A DNA stretch of 57,279 bases, taken from positions 1 to 57,279 of the forward strand of contig NZ_JNFB01000017.1 of the NCBI RefSeq assembly GCF_000766145.1. Reading direction: 5' to 3'. This document shows, piece after piece, positions 1 through 8,289 of this stretch. Below the pieces are notes generated by a model. That model was not told the DNA's origin. It worked only from the letters and a program-made list of their open reading frames with translations, and ran no database searches. Source of the DNA: Paenilisteria newyorkensis. GTDB lineage: Bacteria; Bacillota; Bacilli; Lactobacillales; Listeriaceae. Made by a program: the position numbers and the translations under genes. The stretch's first letter is position 1. Every line of letters starts with the position of its first letter.

Positions 1-81
1 CGCAATTACTATTTTACTCGGATTTTCATTATGAGTCTCTTTTTTAGTTACCGTTGCACTTCAATTGTAAATTCAAGGCAC
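1..81. other. Left edge, no gene recognised
   Basis: No convincing reading frame, ribosome binding site or RNA motif is visible in this AT-rich stretch. It lies beyond the terminator of the first minus-strand gene and is probably intergenic. Confidence 0.4.
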
Positions 82-122
82 AAAAAAACCATAGGCTCCA
101 CCATTTCAGCGTTTGCCTACAG
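82..122 (-). terminator. Terminator of the first minus-strand gene
   Basis: Read on the minus strand, CTGTAGGC can pair with GCCTATGG (8 pairs including two G.U), followed directly by a run of seven T. This fits intrinsic termination just after the stop codon of the small membrane protein gene. Confidence 0.55.
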
Positions 123-129
123 TTCTGAT

Positions 130-507
130 TTAATTCGCTGAGGACGTATCAATCATCGTGACCTCAACATCGTTCGCTAAGATGCCAGTGTTGGTTTCAT
201 TCGACCAAAACGGACCTTCTAATGTTTTCTTTTCCTTGCTGCTCACTTCATGCTTGTCGTAAAATCTAGCCTCTACAGCGTAGCGATTACCGACTTTCAC
301 CGAATCCCATTGTGACTCGTCAAGGTCTAGCTTAATCTTTTTGCTACCTGCTCCTTCGATGTTTCCTGAAATAGAATTGTCATCATTCTTTTGCGTGACC
401 AAAAAATTAAAAGAAACATCTATTGGAGAAGCGGAGTTTTGCAGAAAATAATAACCTCCTGCTAAAAAAACAATCGCGATAATTGTAAAAAAGGGGATCT
501 TTCGCAT
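130..507 (-). CDS. Small membrane-anchored extracytoplasmic protein, function unknown
   Basis: I do not recognise this 125-residue protein. Residues 1-22 (MRKIPFFTIIAIVFLAGGYY) form a single N-terminal hydrophobic segment after two basic residues. There is no lipobox cysteine, so an uncleaved anchor or a signal peptide is likely, with the remaining 100 residues outside the cell. That part is charged, contains NDDNSISGNIEGAG and GPFWSNETNTG stretches, and reads like a small beta-rich domain. A purine-rich ribosome binding site precedes the ATG at 507, and a TATAAT lies about 55 bp upstream. The gene stands alone between its own terminator and glnK; nothing around it suggests a role. Confidence 0.7.
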   Translation of the reverse strand: MRKIPFFTIIAIVFLAGGYYFLQNSASPIDVSFNFLVTQKNDDNSISGNIEGAGSKKIKLDLDESQWDSVKVGNRYAVEARFYDKHEVSSKEKKTLEGPFWSNETNTGILANDVEVTMIDTSSAN

Positions 508-560
508 CTTTGTCTATCTCTCCTTCATATATATAAAACATCCAATTTAGCTACTTCTTT

Positions 561-589
561 ATTATAAGCTCTGTTTTTCATTTCGGGAA
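561..589 (-). promoter_or_regulatory. Candidate sigma-A promoter of the small membrane protein gene
   Basis: On the minus strand TTCCCG (584-589) and TATAAT (561-566) are separated by 17 bp. The -10 is perfect and the -35 is only partly like TTGACA. Confidence 0.45.
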
Positions 590-661
590 GGGGAAAACGC
601 GATTTCTCATTGTATTTTTAGAATTACTTCCGTTTTATTTATCCGCATCTCATTTTGGAGG

Positions 662-1030
662 CTATTTCTCTTTAGGATGATCTTGTAAAGCGTCAACACC
701 ACGCTCGCCGGTACTGATTTTAATGACCTCAGCCACGGGATAAATGAAAACTTTACCATCGCCAGGTTCGCCAGTGCGCAACGTGTTTTTCACAACTTCT
801 AAAACGGCTTCCACAGGCACGGTGCTGACAACAATCTCGATTTTCATGCGTTCGTGAACATTGTTTTCTTTCTTTTTGCCGCGATACAGCTCGATTAAGC
901 CTTTTTCAAGACCGGTTCCGAGCGCCTTCGTCACAGTGAGGCCGCTAACGCCGATTTCTGCGAGCGCTTTTTGGAATTCGTAAAAACGGTTTGGACGTGT
1001 AATAATTTCGATTTTTGTTAAGTTTGACAA
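662..1030 (-). CDS. glnK: PII-family nitrogen regulatory protein GlnK
   Basis: PII signal protein of 122 residues, the usual family size. It is expected to form a trimer that senses 2-oxoglutarate and adenylates and to bind the AmtB channel at the membrane when nitrogen is plentiful. Visible hallmarks are the N-terminal TKIEIITRP strand, ELYRG at the base of the T-loop, MKIEIVV after it, and the TGEPGDGKVFIYPV nucleotide loop. The residue matching E. coli Tyr51, the uridylylated tyrosine, is lysine (about residue 54), so control by uridylylation is not expected. I place the start at TTG 1030, which has AAGGGGTGG at good spacing; an in-frame GTG at 1039 lies inside that site. The gene follows amtB by 12 bp and is co-transcribed with it. 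Confidence 0.93.
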   Translation of the reverse strand: MSNLTKIEIITRPNRFYEFQKALAEIGVSGLTVTKALGTGLEKGLIELYRGKKKENNVHERMKIEIVVSTVPVEAVLEVVKNTLRTGEPGDGKVFIYPVAEVIKISTGERGVDALQDHPKEK

Positions 1031-1042
1031 TAGAACCACCCC

Positions 1043-2248
1043 TTAATCATGATAGGCTTTTTCGCCGTGAAGCGTTAAATCAAGCCCTTTGTACTCTTGA
1101 TCTTCATCCACTCTGATTGGTAGGAATATTTTGATAACATAGATAATGATGGTGGTAGCAATCGCAACGAAAACGACCGTAGATCCGATAGCGATGAGTT
1201 GTTTGCCGAGCAAGCTAGCATTTCCGTAAAAAAGACCGTCCGCGCCAAGCTTGTTAATTTTAGTAGTAGCGAAAAGCCCTGTGGCAATACCGCCCCAAAT
1301 TCCGCCGATACCATGCAAACCGAAAGCGTCTAGTGCATCGTCGTATTTCAGCTTGCCTTTTAACCAGAACACCGCCCAGAAACAGATCGCGCCGCCGAGG
1401 AAACCAATCAGTAAAGCACTGCCAACCGTGACGAATCCAGCTGCGGGCGTAATCGAGACAAGGCCTGCAATCGCGCCGGAAATTGTGCCGAGCATTGTTG
1501 GTTTTTTGTTAATCAGCCATTCGACCGCGACCCAACCGATAATCCCTGCTGCAGCGGCCGAATTGGTGTTGACAAACGCAGCCATCGCAACATTATCGAT
1601 CGTCAGCGCGCTACCAACATTAAAACCGTACCAACCGAACCAGACTAATATACCACCAATTAAAGCGAGTGGCAAATTATGTGGGGAGGAATTCTCCGCT
1701 TCCTTACGACGCCCAAGCACAATCGCGAGCACGAGCCCCGTAATACCAGAACTAATATGAACCACATTCCCACCCGCAAAATCAAGCGCACCGAGTTCAC
1801 GTAACCAGCCACCGTCGCCCCAAACCCAGTGAGCGACAGGAGAATAAACAAGCAATGACCATAAAATAATGAAAATTAAGTATGCCGCAAAATTCATCCG
1901 TTCCGCAAAAGCGCCAGAAATGATAGCTACTGTCAAAATAGCGAATGTCATCTGGAACATCATGAATAAAGTATGTGGAATCGCGTCGGAGTATGTCGCA
2001 TTGGCATCGAAACCGACGCTATGCAAAAATGTCCAATCAAAACTTCCGATAAAAGCATTTCCTGGTGCAAAAGCGAGGGAATAACCAACGAAAACCCATA
2101 GAATAGAAATAATCGCCATCGAGCTAAAGCTATACATCGCAGTGCTCAGTACGTTTTTACGGCGAACCATCCCTCCATAGAATAAAGCAATCCCCGGTGT
2201 CATCAGCCAAACTAACAAGGTACAAAAAAACATAAATACTGCTTCCAT
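1043..2248 (-). CDS. amtB: Ammonium transporter AmtB (NrgA)
   Basis: Amt/MEP/Rh-family channel, 401 residues, with eleven or so hydrophobic segments filling the protein. It conducts ammonium across the cytoplasmic membrane as a homotrimer. The twin pore histidines are visible as His164 in GGNVVHISSG and His312 in DAFGLHGIGG, and the phenylalanine gate region is MFQMTFA (about 96-102). There is no cleavable signal peptide; the first segment begins almost at once, as in other Gram-positive members. AAGGAGAG lies just before ATG 2248. Two perfect 17-bp GlnR/TnrA-type boxes lie upstream, and glnK follows in the same operon, so nitrogen-limited expression is expected. Confidence 0.97.
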   Translation of the reverse strand: MEAVFMFFCTLLVWLMTPGIALFYGGMVRRKNVLSTAMYSFSSMAIISILWVFVGYSLAFAPGNAFIGSFDWTFLHSVGFDANATYSDAIPHTLFMMFQMTFAILTVAIISGAFAERMNFAAYLIFIILWSLLVYSPVAHWVWGDGGWLRELGALDFAGGNVVHISSGITGLVLAIVLGRRKEAENSSPHNLPLALIGGILVWFGWYGFNVGSALTIDNVAMAAFVNTNSAAAAGIIGWVAVEWLINKKPTMLGTISGAIAGLVSITPAAGFVTVGSALLIGFLGGAICFWAVFWLKGKLKYDDALDAFGLHGIGGIWGGIATGLFATTKINKLGADGLFYGNASLLGKQLIAIGSTVVFVAIATTIIIYVIKIFLPIRVDEDQEYKGLDLTLHGEKAYHD

Positions 2249-2264
2249 GTGACACTCTCCTTTT

Positions 2265-2281
2265 TGTTAGATAATCTAACA
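2265..2281 (-). promoter_or_regulatory. GlnR/TnrA-type operator, proximal copy
   Basis: TGTTAGATAATCTAACA is an exact match to the established consensus TGTNA-N7-TNACA and a near-perfect palindrome. It lies 17 bp upstream of the amtB start, just before the ribosome binding site, downstream of the likely promoter, where a bound MerR-family GlnR could block elongation. Confidence 0.88.
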
Positions 2282-2303
2282 TTTGTTTTTTGTTTATGTG
2301 ATA

Positions 2304-2331
2304 ATAATACTGCAAACTGAAAATAAAGCAA
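2304..2331 (-). promoter_or_regulatory. Candidate amtB-glnK promoter
   Basis: On the minus strand TTGCTT (2326-2331) and TATTAT (2304-2309) are 16 bp apart, placed between the two GlnR-type boxes. The match is moderate; an overlapping TATTAT at 2301-2306 is an alternative -10. Confidence 0.45.
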
Positions 2332-2357
2332 GCTATTTTAACTGAAAATTTATATTT

Positions 2358-2374
2358 TGTTAGATTATCTAACA
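2358..2374 (-). promoter_or_regulatory. GlnR/TnrA-type operator, distal copy
   Basis: TGTTAGATTATCTAACA again fits TGTNA-N7-TNACA exactly. It is 93 bp (about nine helical turns) from the proximal copy and upstream of the candidate -35. Confidence 0.88.
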
Positions 2375-2497
2375 TATAGCGCTTTCTTAACTATGTTTTA
2401 GGGTTTTAATCATAATATTCATTTTATTTGAAGTTAATTTTTTGCGAGAAAATAGGTGACATAAGGTGTAAAAGAGGCTTTTAAAAAAGGGCAAACT

Positions 2498-2533
2498 AAA
2501 AGACTCTTCACGTCAAAATGTGAGGAGCCTTTT
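2498..2533 (-). terminator. Terminator of cymR
   Basis: Minus-strand AAAAGGCTC-C-TCAC pairs with GTGA-A-GAGTCTTTT around a short loop, directly downstream of the cymR stop codon and ending in a T run. Confidence 0.75.
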
Positions 2534-2538
2534 GGATT

Positions 2539-2958
2539 TTAAATATAAAACATATAGCCATCTAAAAGCGGATCGTCGCCGTGGCTCGCTAAATCTTCCA
2601 ATGTTGTGCTGTCCAAAACTTCTTTGACGGCATTACGAATGCGGAGCCAAAGTTCGCGTTGAGCAGCTTCTTCATCTTCAATGCTCTCGACCAGAACAAT
2701 CGGGCCTTCTAACGTGCGGATGATGTCGCCGGCTGTGATTTTTGCGGGTTCGTCGCCTAGAATATAGCCGCCGTGCGCGCCGCGGATACTTTTCACAATA
2801 CCTGCGTTACGAAGCGGGCCGATCAATTGTTCTAAGTAATGTTCGGATAAGCCTTTTTTTTCAGCGATGGAACGTAACGAAATGGGACCTTGTCCGAAAC
2901 ATCGCGTTAATTCGAGTACAATAGTTAAGCCATAGCGGCCTTTTGTTGTGATTTTCAT
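2539..2958 (-). CDS. cymR: Rrf2-family regulator of cysteine metabolism, CymR
   Basis: Rrf2-family winged-helix repressor, 139 residues against 138 in B. subtilis CymR, which it resembles throughout (MKITTKGRYGLTIVLEL, LSEHYLEQLIGPLRNAGIVKS, KEVLDSTTLEDLASH, C-terminal YMFYI). In B. subtilis CymR pairs with cysteine synthase CysK to repress sulfur uptake and cysteine synthesis genes. There are no cysteines at the cluster positions of IscR, so it is not an Fe-S sensor. I start it at ATG 2958, preceded by GGAGG; the in-frame TTG four codons upstream lies on that ribosome binding site. In B. subtilis cymR sits beside the cysteine desulfurase gene; here it diverges from rarA, with the desulfurase gene 2.2 kb away. 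Confidence 0.93.
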   Translation of the reverse strand: MKITTKGRYGLTIVLELTRCFGQGPISLRSIAEKKGLSEHYLEQLIGPLRNAGIVKSIRGAHGGYILGDEPAKITAGDIIRTLEGPIVLVESIEDEEAAQRELWLRIRNAVKEVLDSTTLEDLASHGDDPLLDGYMFYI

Positions 2959-3112
2959 AATAACCTCCAAATAGTGTCGCGATTTTCTGGTACAATGAAG
3001 AAGAATCGCTTATGTATGATCTTCAAAATGCGATATCAGGATAATTATATAGTATATGGCGTCAAGAAGCTAATGAAATAGATGTTTTTGCATAACAGAA
3101 CATACGCTCTTA

Positions 3113-3121
3113 TGGTATAAT
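3113..3121 (+). promoter_or_regulatory. Extended -10 promoter of rarA
   Basis: TGGTATAAT (TG-N-TATAAT) lies 28 bp upstream of the rarA start. No good -35 is seen at 17 bp, as is common for extended -10 promoters. Confidence 0.6.
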
Positions 3122-3149
3122 TGGAAGAGATGATTAGAGGGGGAGAGAT

Positions 3150-4424
3150 ATGGCTATTCAACCGCTTGCTTACCGAATGAGGCCGAAGTCGCTAGATGAT
3201 ATTGTTGGACAGACGCATCTTGTTGGTAAGGATAAAGTGATTTATCGGATGGTAAAGGCAAAACAGTTGTCTTCCATGATTTTATATGGACCGCCTGGCA
3301 TTGGGAAAACGTCGATTGCGAGCGCGATTGCAGGGAGTACAAAATATGCGTTTCGGATGTTGAACGCGGTGACGAATAATAAGAAGGATTTGGAAATTGT
3401 AGCTGCAGAGGCAAAAATGAGTGGAACGGTGATCTTGCTTTTGGACGAGGTACATCGCTTGGATAAGCCAAAACAAGATTTTCTGTTGCCGCATTTAGAG
3501 AGCGGCCAGATTATTTTGATCGGGGCAACGACGAGCAATCCGTATATTGCGATTAACCCAGCAATCAGGAGTCGGACGCAAATTTTTGAATTGAAGCCGT
3601 TGTCGGTTGCGGATATTGAGGTGACGATGGACCGGGCGCTGGCGGATTCGGAGCGGGGCTTGGGGACGTATGATGTTGTGCTGGATTCAGATGCGAAGAC
3701 ACATTTGGCGACGGCGAGTAATGGCGACGTTCGGAGTGCGCTGAATGCATTGGAATTGGCGGTTATTTCTTCGGAACCGGGAGATGATGGAAAAGTACAC
3801 GTAACGTTGGGAGTCGCAGAGGAATGCTTACAGCGGAAGAGTTTGGCGCACGATAAAGATGGCGATGCGCATTACGACGTTTTGAGCGCGTTTCAGAAAT
3901 CGGTGCGAGGCAGTGATGTGAACGCAGCGCTCCATTATATGGGCAGGCTGATTGAGGCGGGCGATTTGGTGAGTATAAGCAGGCGTATGCTCGTGATGGC
4001 GTACGAAGATGTAGGGCTTGCGAATCCGCAGGCAGCGACACACACCTTGTCCGCGATCCAAACCGCTGAAAAAATCGGGTTCCCGGAAGCGCGGATTCCA
4101 TTGGCGAATGCGGTTATCGAGCTATGTTTGTCACCGAAATCCAACTCTGCGGTTATGGCGATTGATAGCGCGCTAGCAGACATTCGAGCCGGAAAAAGCG
4201 GCGAAGTTCCAGATCATTTACGTGATGGGCATTATTCCGGAGCGAAAGAACTCGGTCGAGCGCTGGATTATAAATACCCACATAGTTATGAAAATGCGTG
4301 GGTGGATCAGCAGTATTTGCCGGATCGTTTGTTAAAAGCGAAGTACTATGAACCGAAGCTGACGTCGAAATATGAGCAGACGATTGCTGGGGTCTATGAG
4401 AAGATAAATCAGAATAAAGAATAG
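3150..4424 (+). CDS. rarA: Replication-associated recombination protein RarA (MgsA-type AAA ATPase)
   Basis: AAA+ ATPase of the RarA/MgsA/WRNIP1 family, 424 residues, close to the usual length. It acts in the cytoplasm at stalled replication forks and on single-strand DNA ends. The N-terminal LAYRMRPKSLDDIVGQ is the family signature. Walker A is GPPGIGKT (47-54), Walker B is LLLDEVHR (DEVH 99-102), sensor 1 is LIGATTSNP, and the arginine finger region is PAIRSRTQIFEL. The C-terminal half carries the tetramerisation helices (YEDVGLANPQA, PDHLRDGHY). GGGGGAGAGAT precedes ATG 3150. It is divergent from cymR with its own extended -10 promoter and is followed by the 6S RNA gene. Confidence 0.96.
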   Translation: MAIQPLAYRMRPKSLDDIVGQTHLVGKDKVIYRMVKAKQLSSMILYGPPGIGKTSIASAIAGSTKYAFRMLNAVTNNKKDLEIVAAEAKMSGTVILLLDEVHRLDKPKQDFLLPHLESGQIILIGATTSNPYIAINPAIRSRTQIFELKPLSVADIEVTMDRALADSERGLGTYDVVLDSDAKTHLATASNGDVRSALNALELAVISSEPGDDGKVHVTLGVAEECLQRKSLAHDKDGDAHYDVLSAFQKSVRGSDVNAALHYMGRLIEAGDLVSISRRMLVMAYEDVGLANPQAATHTLSAIQTAEKIGFPEARIPLANAVIELCLSPKSNSAVMAIDSALADIRAGKSGEVPDHLRDGHYSGAKELGRALDYKYPHSYENAWVDQQYLPDRLLKAKYYEPKLTSKYEQTIAGVYEKINQNKE

Positions 4425-4473
4425 AAATATAGTAAAAAAAGTTACGAATTTCGACACATTTAAGTGCTCCAAA

Positions 4474-4502
4474 TTGAAATCTATAAAATTTTGTGGTATT
4501 CT
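4474..4502 (+). promoter_or_regulatory. Consensus sigma-A promoter of the 6S RNA gene
   Basis: TTGAAA (4474-4479), a 17-bp spacer and TATTCT (4497-4502). Seven bases further on is A4509, which is also the first base of the closing stem of the RNA. Confidence 0.85.
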
Positions 4503-4508
4503 TAGGTC

Positions 4509-4709
4509 AATAAAGAAACCCTAATGTATTCGTTATGGTACCTATATTATTGAACCGAACAATTTGATCTACCTAGGGAGCCCAAGTTCGGGCGCAGCGC
4601 ACATGCCTTTTCACGAGGACTTGTAAACCGTCAGACAGAGCACCCACCTGCTGTTAATAGCGGGTTCAAACAATGGTATTAAAGACGGTACGATTGGGGT
4701 TTCTTTATT
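4509..4709 (+). ncRNA. ssrS: 6S RNA (SsrS)
   Basis: Non-coding RNA of about 200 nt, the size of 6S RNAs. 6S RNA mimics an open promoter and sequesters the housekeeping RNA polymerase in slow growth. The ends close with 13 perfect pairs: AATAAAGAAACCC (4509-4521) with GGGTTTCTTTATT (4697-4709). Inside are the long interrupted helices typical of the family, including CCCAAGTTCGGGCGC, CACCCACCTGCTG...AGCGGG and a GGTACC/GGTAC pair flanking the central bubble. A consensus promoter sets the 5' end at the first paired base. tmRNA, SRP RNA and RNase P RNA were considered and do not fit by size or motifs. The call rests on structure, size and context and was not tested with a covariance model. Confidence 0.85.
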
Positions 4710-4781
4710 ATTAAAATTAAGATTTGAGCGCTTCATTTGTGAACGTGATTTTGACGTTTTGCTGAATGGAGTGCTTTTTTG

Positions 4782-4824
4782 TTGAGCGCGTAAGAAAGCG
4801 TATTTTGCTTTCCTACGCGCTCAA
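4782..4824. repeat. Long near-perfect inverted repeat
   Basis: TTGAGCGCGTAAGAAAGC (4782-4799) and its reverse complement at 4807-4824 differ at a single position, giving an 18-bp stem with a 7-nt loop. There is no T run after it on either strand, so it is not an ordinary intrinsic terminator. The odd pair is G.U in RNA from the minus strand. Confidence 0.8.
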
Positions 4825-4833
4825 TATGCATGC

Positions 4834-4860
4834 GAACGCAGTGAGCAGGTAATCCATCAG
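4834..4860 (-). repeat. Second repeat family, copy 1
   Basis: Core read on the minus strand: GGATTACCTGCTCACTGCGTTC. The 27-bp segment recurs exactly at 4959-4985, and a version matching at 19 of 22 core positions lies at 39463-39484. Next to the core on the minus strand come ATATTG and the 18-bp hairpin. Confidence 0.75.
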
Positions 4861-4958
4861 GTGCCTTTAAACGCAAAAATCGGAATGAACTCAAAACAAA
4901 TATAAGCAACCCATTACCCATCAAGAATCACCACGAACAAGAAAAAGAAGCCGATTAT

Positions 4959-4985
4959 GAACGCAGTGAGCAGGTAATCCATCAG
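4959..4985 (-). repeat. Second repeat family, copy 2
   Basis: An exact 27-bp duplicate of the segment at 4834-4860, in the same orientation, flanked on one side by a diverged copy of the same neighbouring sequence and lacking the adjacent hairpin. Confidence 0.75.
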
Positions 4986-5107
4986 TGGCTCTTGGATTCC
5001 AAGCAAGAATGAAAACAAATATAACCCACTTGCACACTCTGAAATACAGTAGAGTACAGACAAGCAGCAAAACTAAACGCGCTTTCATCCAAAATCATCT
5101 TGGTTCT

Positions 5108-5136
5108 TTGCTTTCAGCGCCGTTTCTTGCTAAAAT
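5108..5136 (+). promoter_or_regulatory. Promoter of the desulfurase-mnmA operon
   Basis: TTGCTT (5108-5113), 17-bp spacer, TAAAAT (5131-5136), about 68 bp upstream of the first start codon. Confidence 0.6.
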
Positions 5137-5203
5137 AGGGTAGGTTATAAAAACATTTTTTAAAGGCTGATTGTTAGTTTTTAATATAGAAAGAAGCGAT
5201 TTT

Positions 5204-6349
5204 ATGATGGAACGTGTGTATTTGGATCATGCTGCGACTAGTCCGATTCATCCAGAGGTTGTGCAGGCGATGTTGGCTAGTTTTACGAATAATTATGGAA
5301 ATCCTTCTAGTATTCATTATGCTGGGAGAGAGGCTCGCAAGGCGCTTGATGAGGCGCGAGCTATTGTGGCGCGGAGTATCGGGGCGGATGAGCGTGAGAT
5401 TGTGTTTACGAGTGGTGGCACGGAGGGCGATAATGTGGCGCTAATTGGTGCTGCTTACGCGAATCGTGCGCACGGGAAACACATTATTACGACGGCGATT
5501 GAGCATCCAGCGGTTTTGGAGACGTGTCGGTTTCTAGAGACGCAAGGGTTTGATGTGACGTATTTGCCGGTGGATAAGACGGGTGTTATTTCACTCGAAG
5601 ATTTTGAGGCGGCGCTTACGGACGAGACGATTCTGGTTTCGATGATGTATGGTAATAACGAGATTGGCTCGGTGCAACCGATTCGGGCGATTGGCGAGCG
5701 GCTCTCGGAACACAAGGCGTTGTTTCATACGGATGCGGTGCAGGCTTTCGGGATGTTTGACATGGATGTCGCGGAGCTTGGCGTGGATATGTTGACGGTG
5801 ACGGCGCATAAGATTAATGGACCGCGCGGGATTGGCTTTTTGTATGTGAAAAATGGGACGAATTTGGAGTATCCTTTTCATGGCGGGGAGCAGGAGCGTA
5901 AGCGTCGGGCTGGTACGGAGAATTTGCCGGGGATTTGCGGAATGGCGGAAGCTGTGCGGATTTCTTTGGAGTCGCGTAAACAGAAACGTTCGGATTTTGC
6001 GGAGTATAAGCAGGTTTTCGTGGATACTTTTGCGGAGAGTGAGATTCTTTTTGAGGTGAATGGTTCGCTTGAGAAGGGATTGCCGCATATTTTGAATGTA
6101 CGCTTTCCGGGTGTGTCGGTGGAGCAGTTATTGATGAATTTGGATATGGCGGGAATCGCGGTTTCTAGTGGTTCGGCTTGTACGGCTGGCACGGTGGATC
6201 CGTCGCATGTCTTGGTGGCGCTATATGGCGAGGATCATGACGGGGTGCGCGAGTCGATTCGGATCAGTTTTGGCCTTGGTAATTCTTACGAGGAGATGGA
6301 GAATGCGGCAAGCGAGATTGTAAAGGTGGTACAGCGACTTTGTAAGTGA
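5204..6349 (+). CDS. Cysteine desulfurase (IscS/NifS family, YrvO-like)
   Basis: PLP-dependent class V aminotransferase-fold enzyme, 381 residues. It converts cysteine to alanine and passes persulfide sulfur to acceptors. The Schiff-base lysine is Lys203 in TAHKINGPRG and the persulfide cysteine is Cys326 in SSGSACTAG. That cysteine sits in the long flexible loop of IscS-type (group I) enzymes. YLDHAATSP, TSGGTEGDN and the HTDAVQ aspartate bind PLP. The start is ATG 5204 (ATG 5207 is equally possible), preceded by GAAAGAAG; the frame is open 33 bp further upstream from a TTG without a ribosome binding site. It lies 18 bp before mnmA, as in B. subtilis yrvO-trmU, so its main job is probably to feed sulfur for tRNA 2-thiouridine. 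Confidence 0.94.
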   Translation: MMERVYLDHAATSPIHPEVVQAMLASFTNNYGNPSSIHYAGREARKALDEARAIVARSIGADEREIVFTSGGTEGDNVALIGAAYANRAHGKHIITTAIEHPAVLETCRFLETQGFDVTYLPVDKTGVISLEDFEAALTDETILVSMMYGNNEIGSVQPIRAIGERLSEHKALFHTDAVQAFGMFDMDVAELGVDMLTVTAHKINGPRGIGFLYVKNGTNLEYPFHGGEQERKRRAGTENLPGICGMAEAVRISLESRKQKRSDFAEYKQVFVDTFAESEILFEVNGSLEKGLPHILNVRFPGVSVEQLLMNLDMAGIAVSSGSACTAGTVDPSHVLVALYGEDHDGVRESIRISFGLGNSYEEMENAASEIVKVVQRLCK

Positions 6350-6355
6350 AGGTGA

Positions 6356-7477
<1,122 letters not shown>

Positions 7478-7485
7478 TTCGTAGG

Positions 7486-7526
7486 AAAAAGAGTTTGGGA
7501 TGGGATTATTTCCTGAACTCTTTTTT
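7486..7526 (+). terminator. Terminator of the desulfurase-mnmA operon
   Basis: AAAAAGAGTTTGGGA pairs with TTCCTGAACTCTTTTTT apart from a mismatch pair in the middle, ending in a run of T. Confidence 0.8.
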
Positions 7527-7551
7527 GATAAAGGATGAAAAGAGGATTTGT

Positions 7552-8277
7552 ATGAAAAAGACGTTATGGATCGTGTTGGCTGTGCTAGTTTTGGTTATTG
7601 GGGGCGCTTATTTTTATTTTAATACATCGCCGAGTCAGTTTGCAGAGGAGGCTGGGAATTCAACGAAAAAAGTAGATGTCGTGGATGATAGCGGCTTCTT
7701 GATGTTCACGCCGATGAATCAGGATGTGAAGAAAAGCGTGATTTTTTATCCGGGTGCTTTTATTGATGCGCTCAGTTATGCTCCGATGGCGAAAGGGCTT
7801 GCGAATGCGGGTTACAAAGTCTATATTGCAGAGATGCCGCTTGGCTTGGCTGTTTTCGGGCAAGATAAGGCGGCAGATATTATCGATAGTCACGAGGATG
7901 AGCATTTTGTGATTGGTGGACATTCGCTTGGTGGTGCTATGGCTGCGCGGTTTGCTCATGAAAATATGGATGAATTGGACGGTATTTTCTTTTTAGCGAG
8001 TTATGCGGATGAGAAGGGAACGCTTGCAAAAGCTCCATTTTCGGCGTTGTCGATTACGGCAACAAAGGATGGCGTGCTAAATTGGGATACATATGAAAAG
8101 AATAAGAAATACTTGCCGGAAAACACGACTTTTGTATCGATTAAAGGTGGGAATCATGCGCAATTTGGGGCTTACGGGAAGCAAAATGGTGATAATGAAG
8201 CCACGATTAGTGTGGAAGAGCAGACAAAAGAAACGGTGACAGCGCTGAAAACGTGGCTTGCTGTTGCGGTAAAATAG
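7552..8277 (+). CDS. Membrane-anchored alpha/beta hydrolase
   Basis: Alpha/beta-hydrolase fold protein of 241 residues with an N-terminal hydrophobic anchor (about 4-23) and no lipobox, so the catalytic domain is predicted to lie outside the membrane. The nucleophile elbow is GGHSLGGA with Ser125; Asp173 (TATKDGV) and His202 (GGNHAQFG) complete a plausible triad. The substrate cannot be told from the sequence; short-chain ester or lipid-like substrates are the usual guess for such small members. I use ATG 7552, preceded by AGAGG; the frame extends upstream only into the mnmA terminator. It begins a run with the TPR gene 12 bp downstream. Confidence 0.85.
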   Translation: MKKTLWIVLAVLVLVIGGAYFYFNTSPSQFAEEAGNSTKKVDVVDDSGFLMFTPMNQDVKKSVIFYPGAFIDALSYAPMAKGLANAGYKVYIAEMPLGLAVFGQDKAADIIDSHEDEHFVIGGHSLGGAMAARFAHENMDELDGIFFLASYADEKGTLAKAPFSALSITATKDGVLNWDTYEKNKKYLPENTTFVSIKGGNHAQFGAYGKQNGDNEATISVEEQTKETVTALKTWLAVAVK

Positions 8278-8289
8278 GAGGAAAAAAGC

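Larger units (their letters stand above)
4710..5107. other. Long intergenic region between 6S RNA and the desulfurase promoter
   Basis: About 400 bp with no credible gene. It holds a long hairpin (4782-4824) and two copies of a short repeat core (4834-4860 and 4959-4985), each followed by a variant of AACAAATATAA-CCCA, so the two units are diverged tandem duplicates about 125 bp apart. A minus-strand frame of 63 codons across it has no ribosome binding site and looks accidental. Confidence 0.6.

Noticed and set aside
1251-1760. A 169-codon plus-strand frame opposite amtB
   Set aside because: It is antisense to a complete, well-conserved transporter gene and its Pro/Ala/Ile-rich translation matches no recognisable protein.
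4733-4924. A 63-codon minus-strand frame downstream of the 6S RNA gene
   Set aside because: It has no ribosome binding site and is made of the long inverted repeat plus a repeat core, so it is most likely an accident of the repeat.
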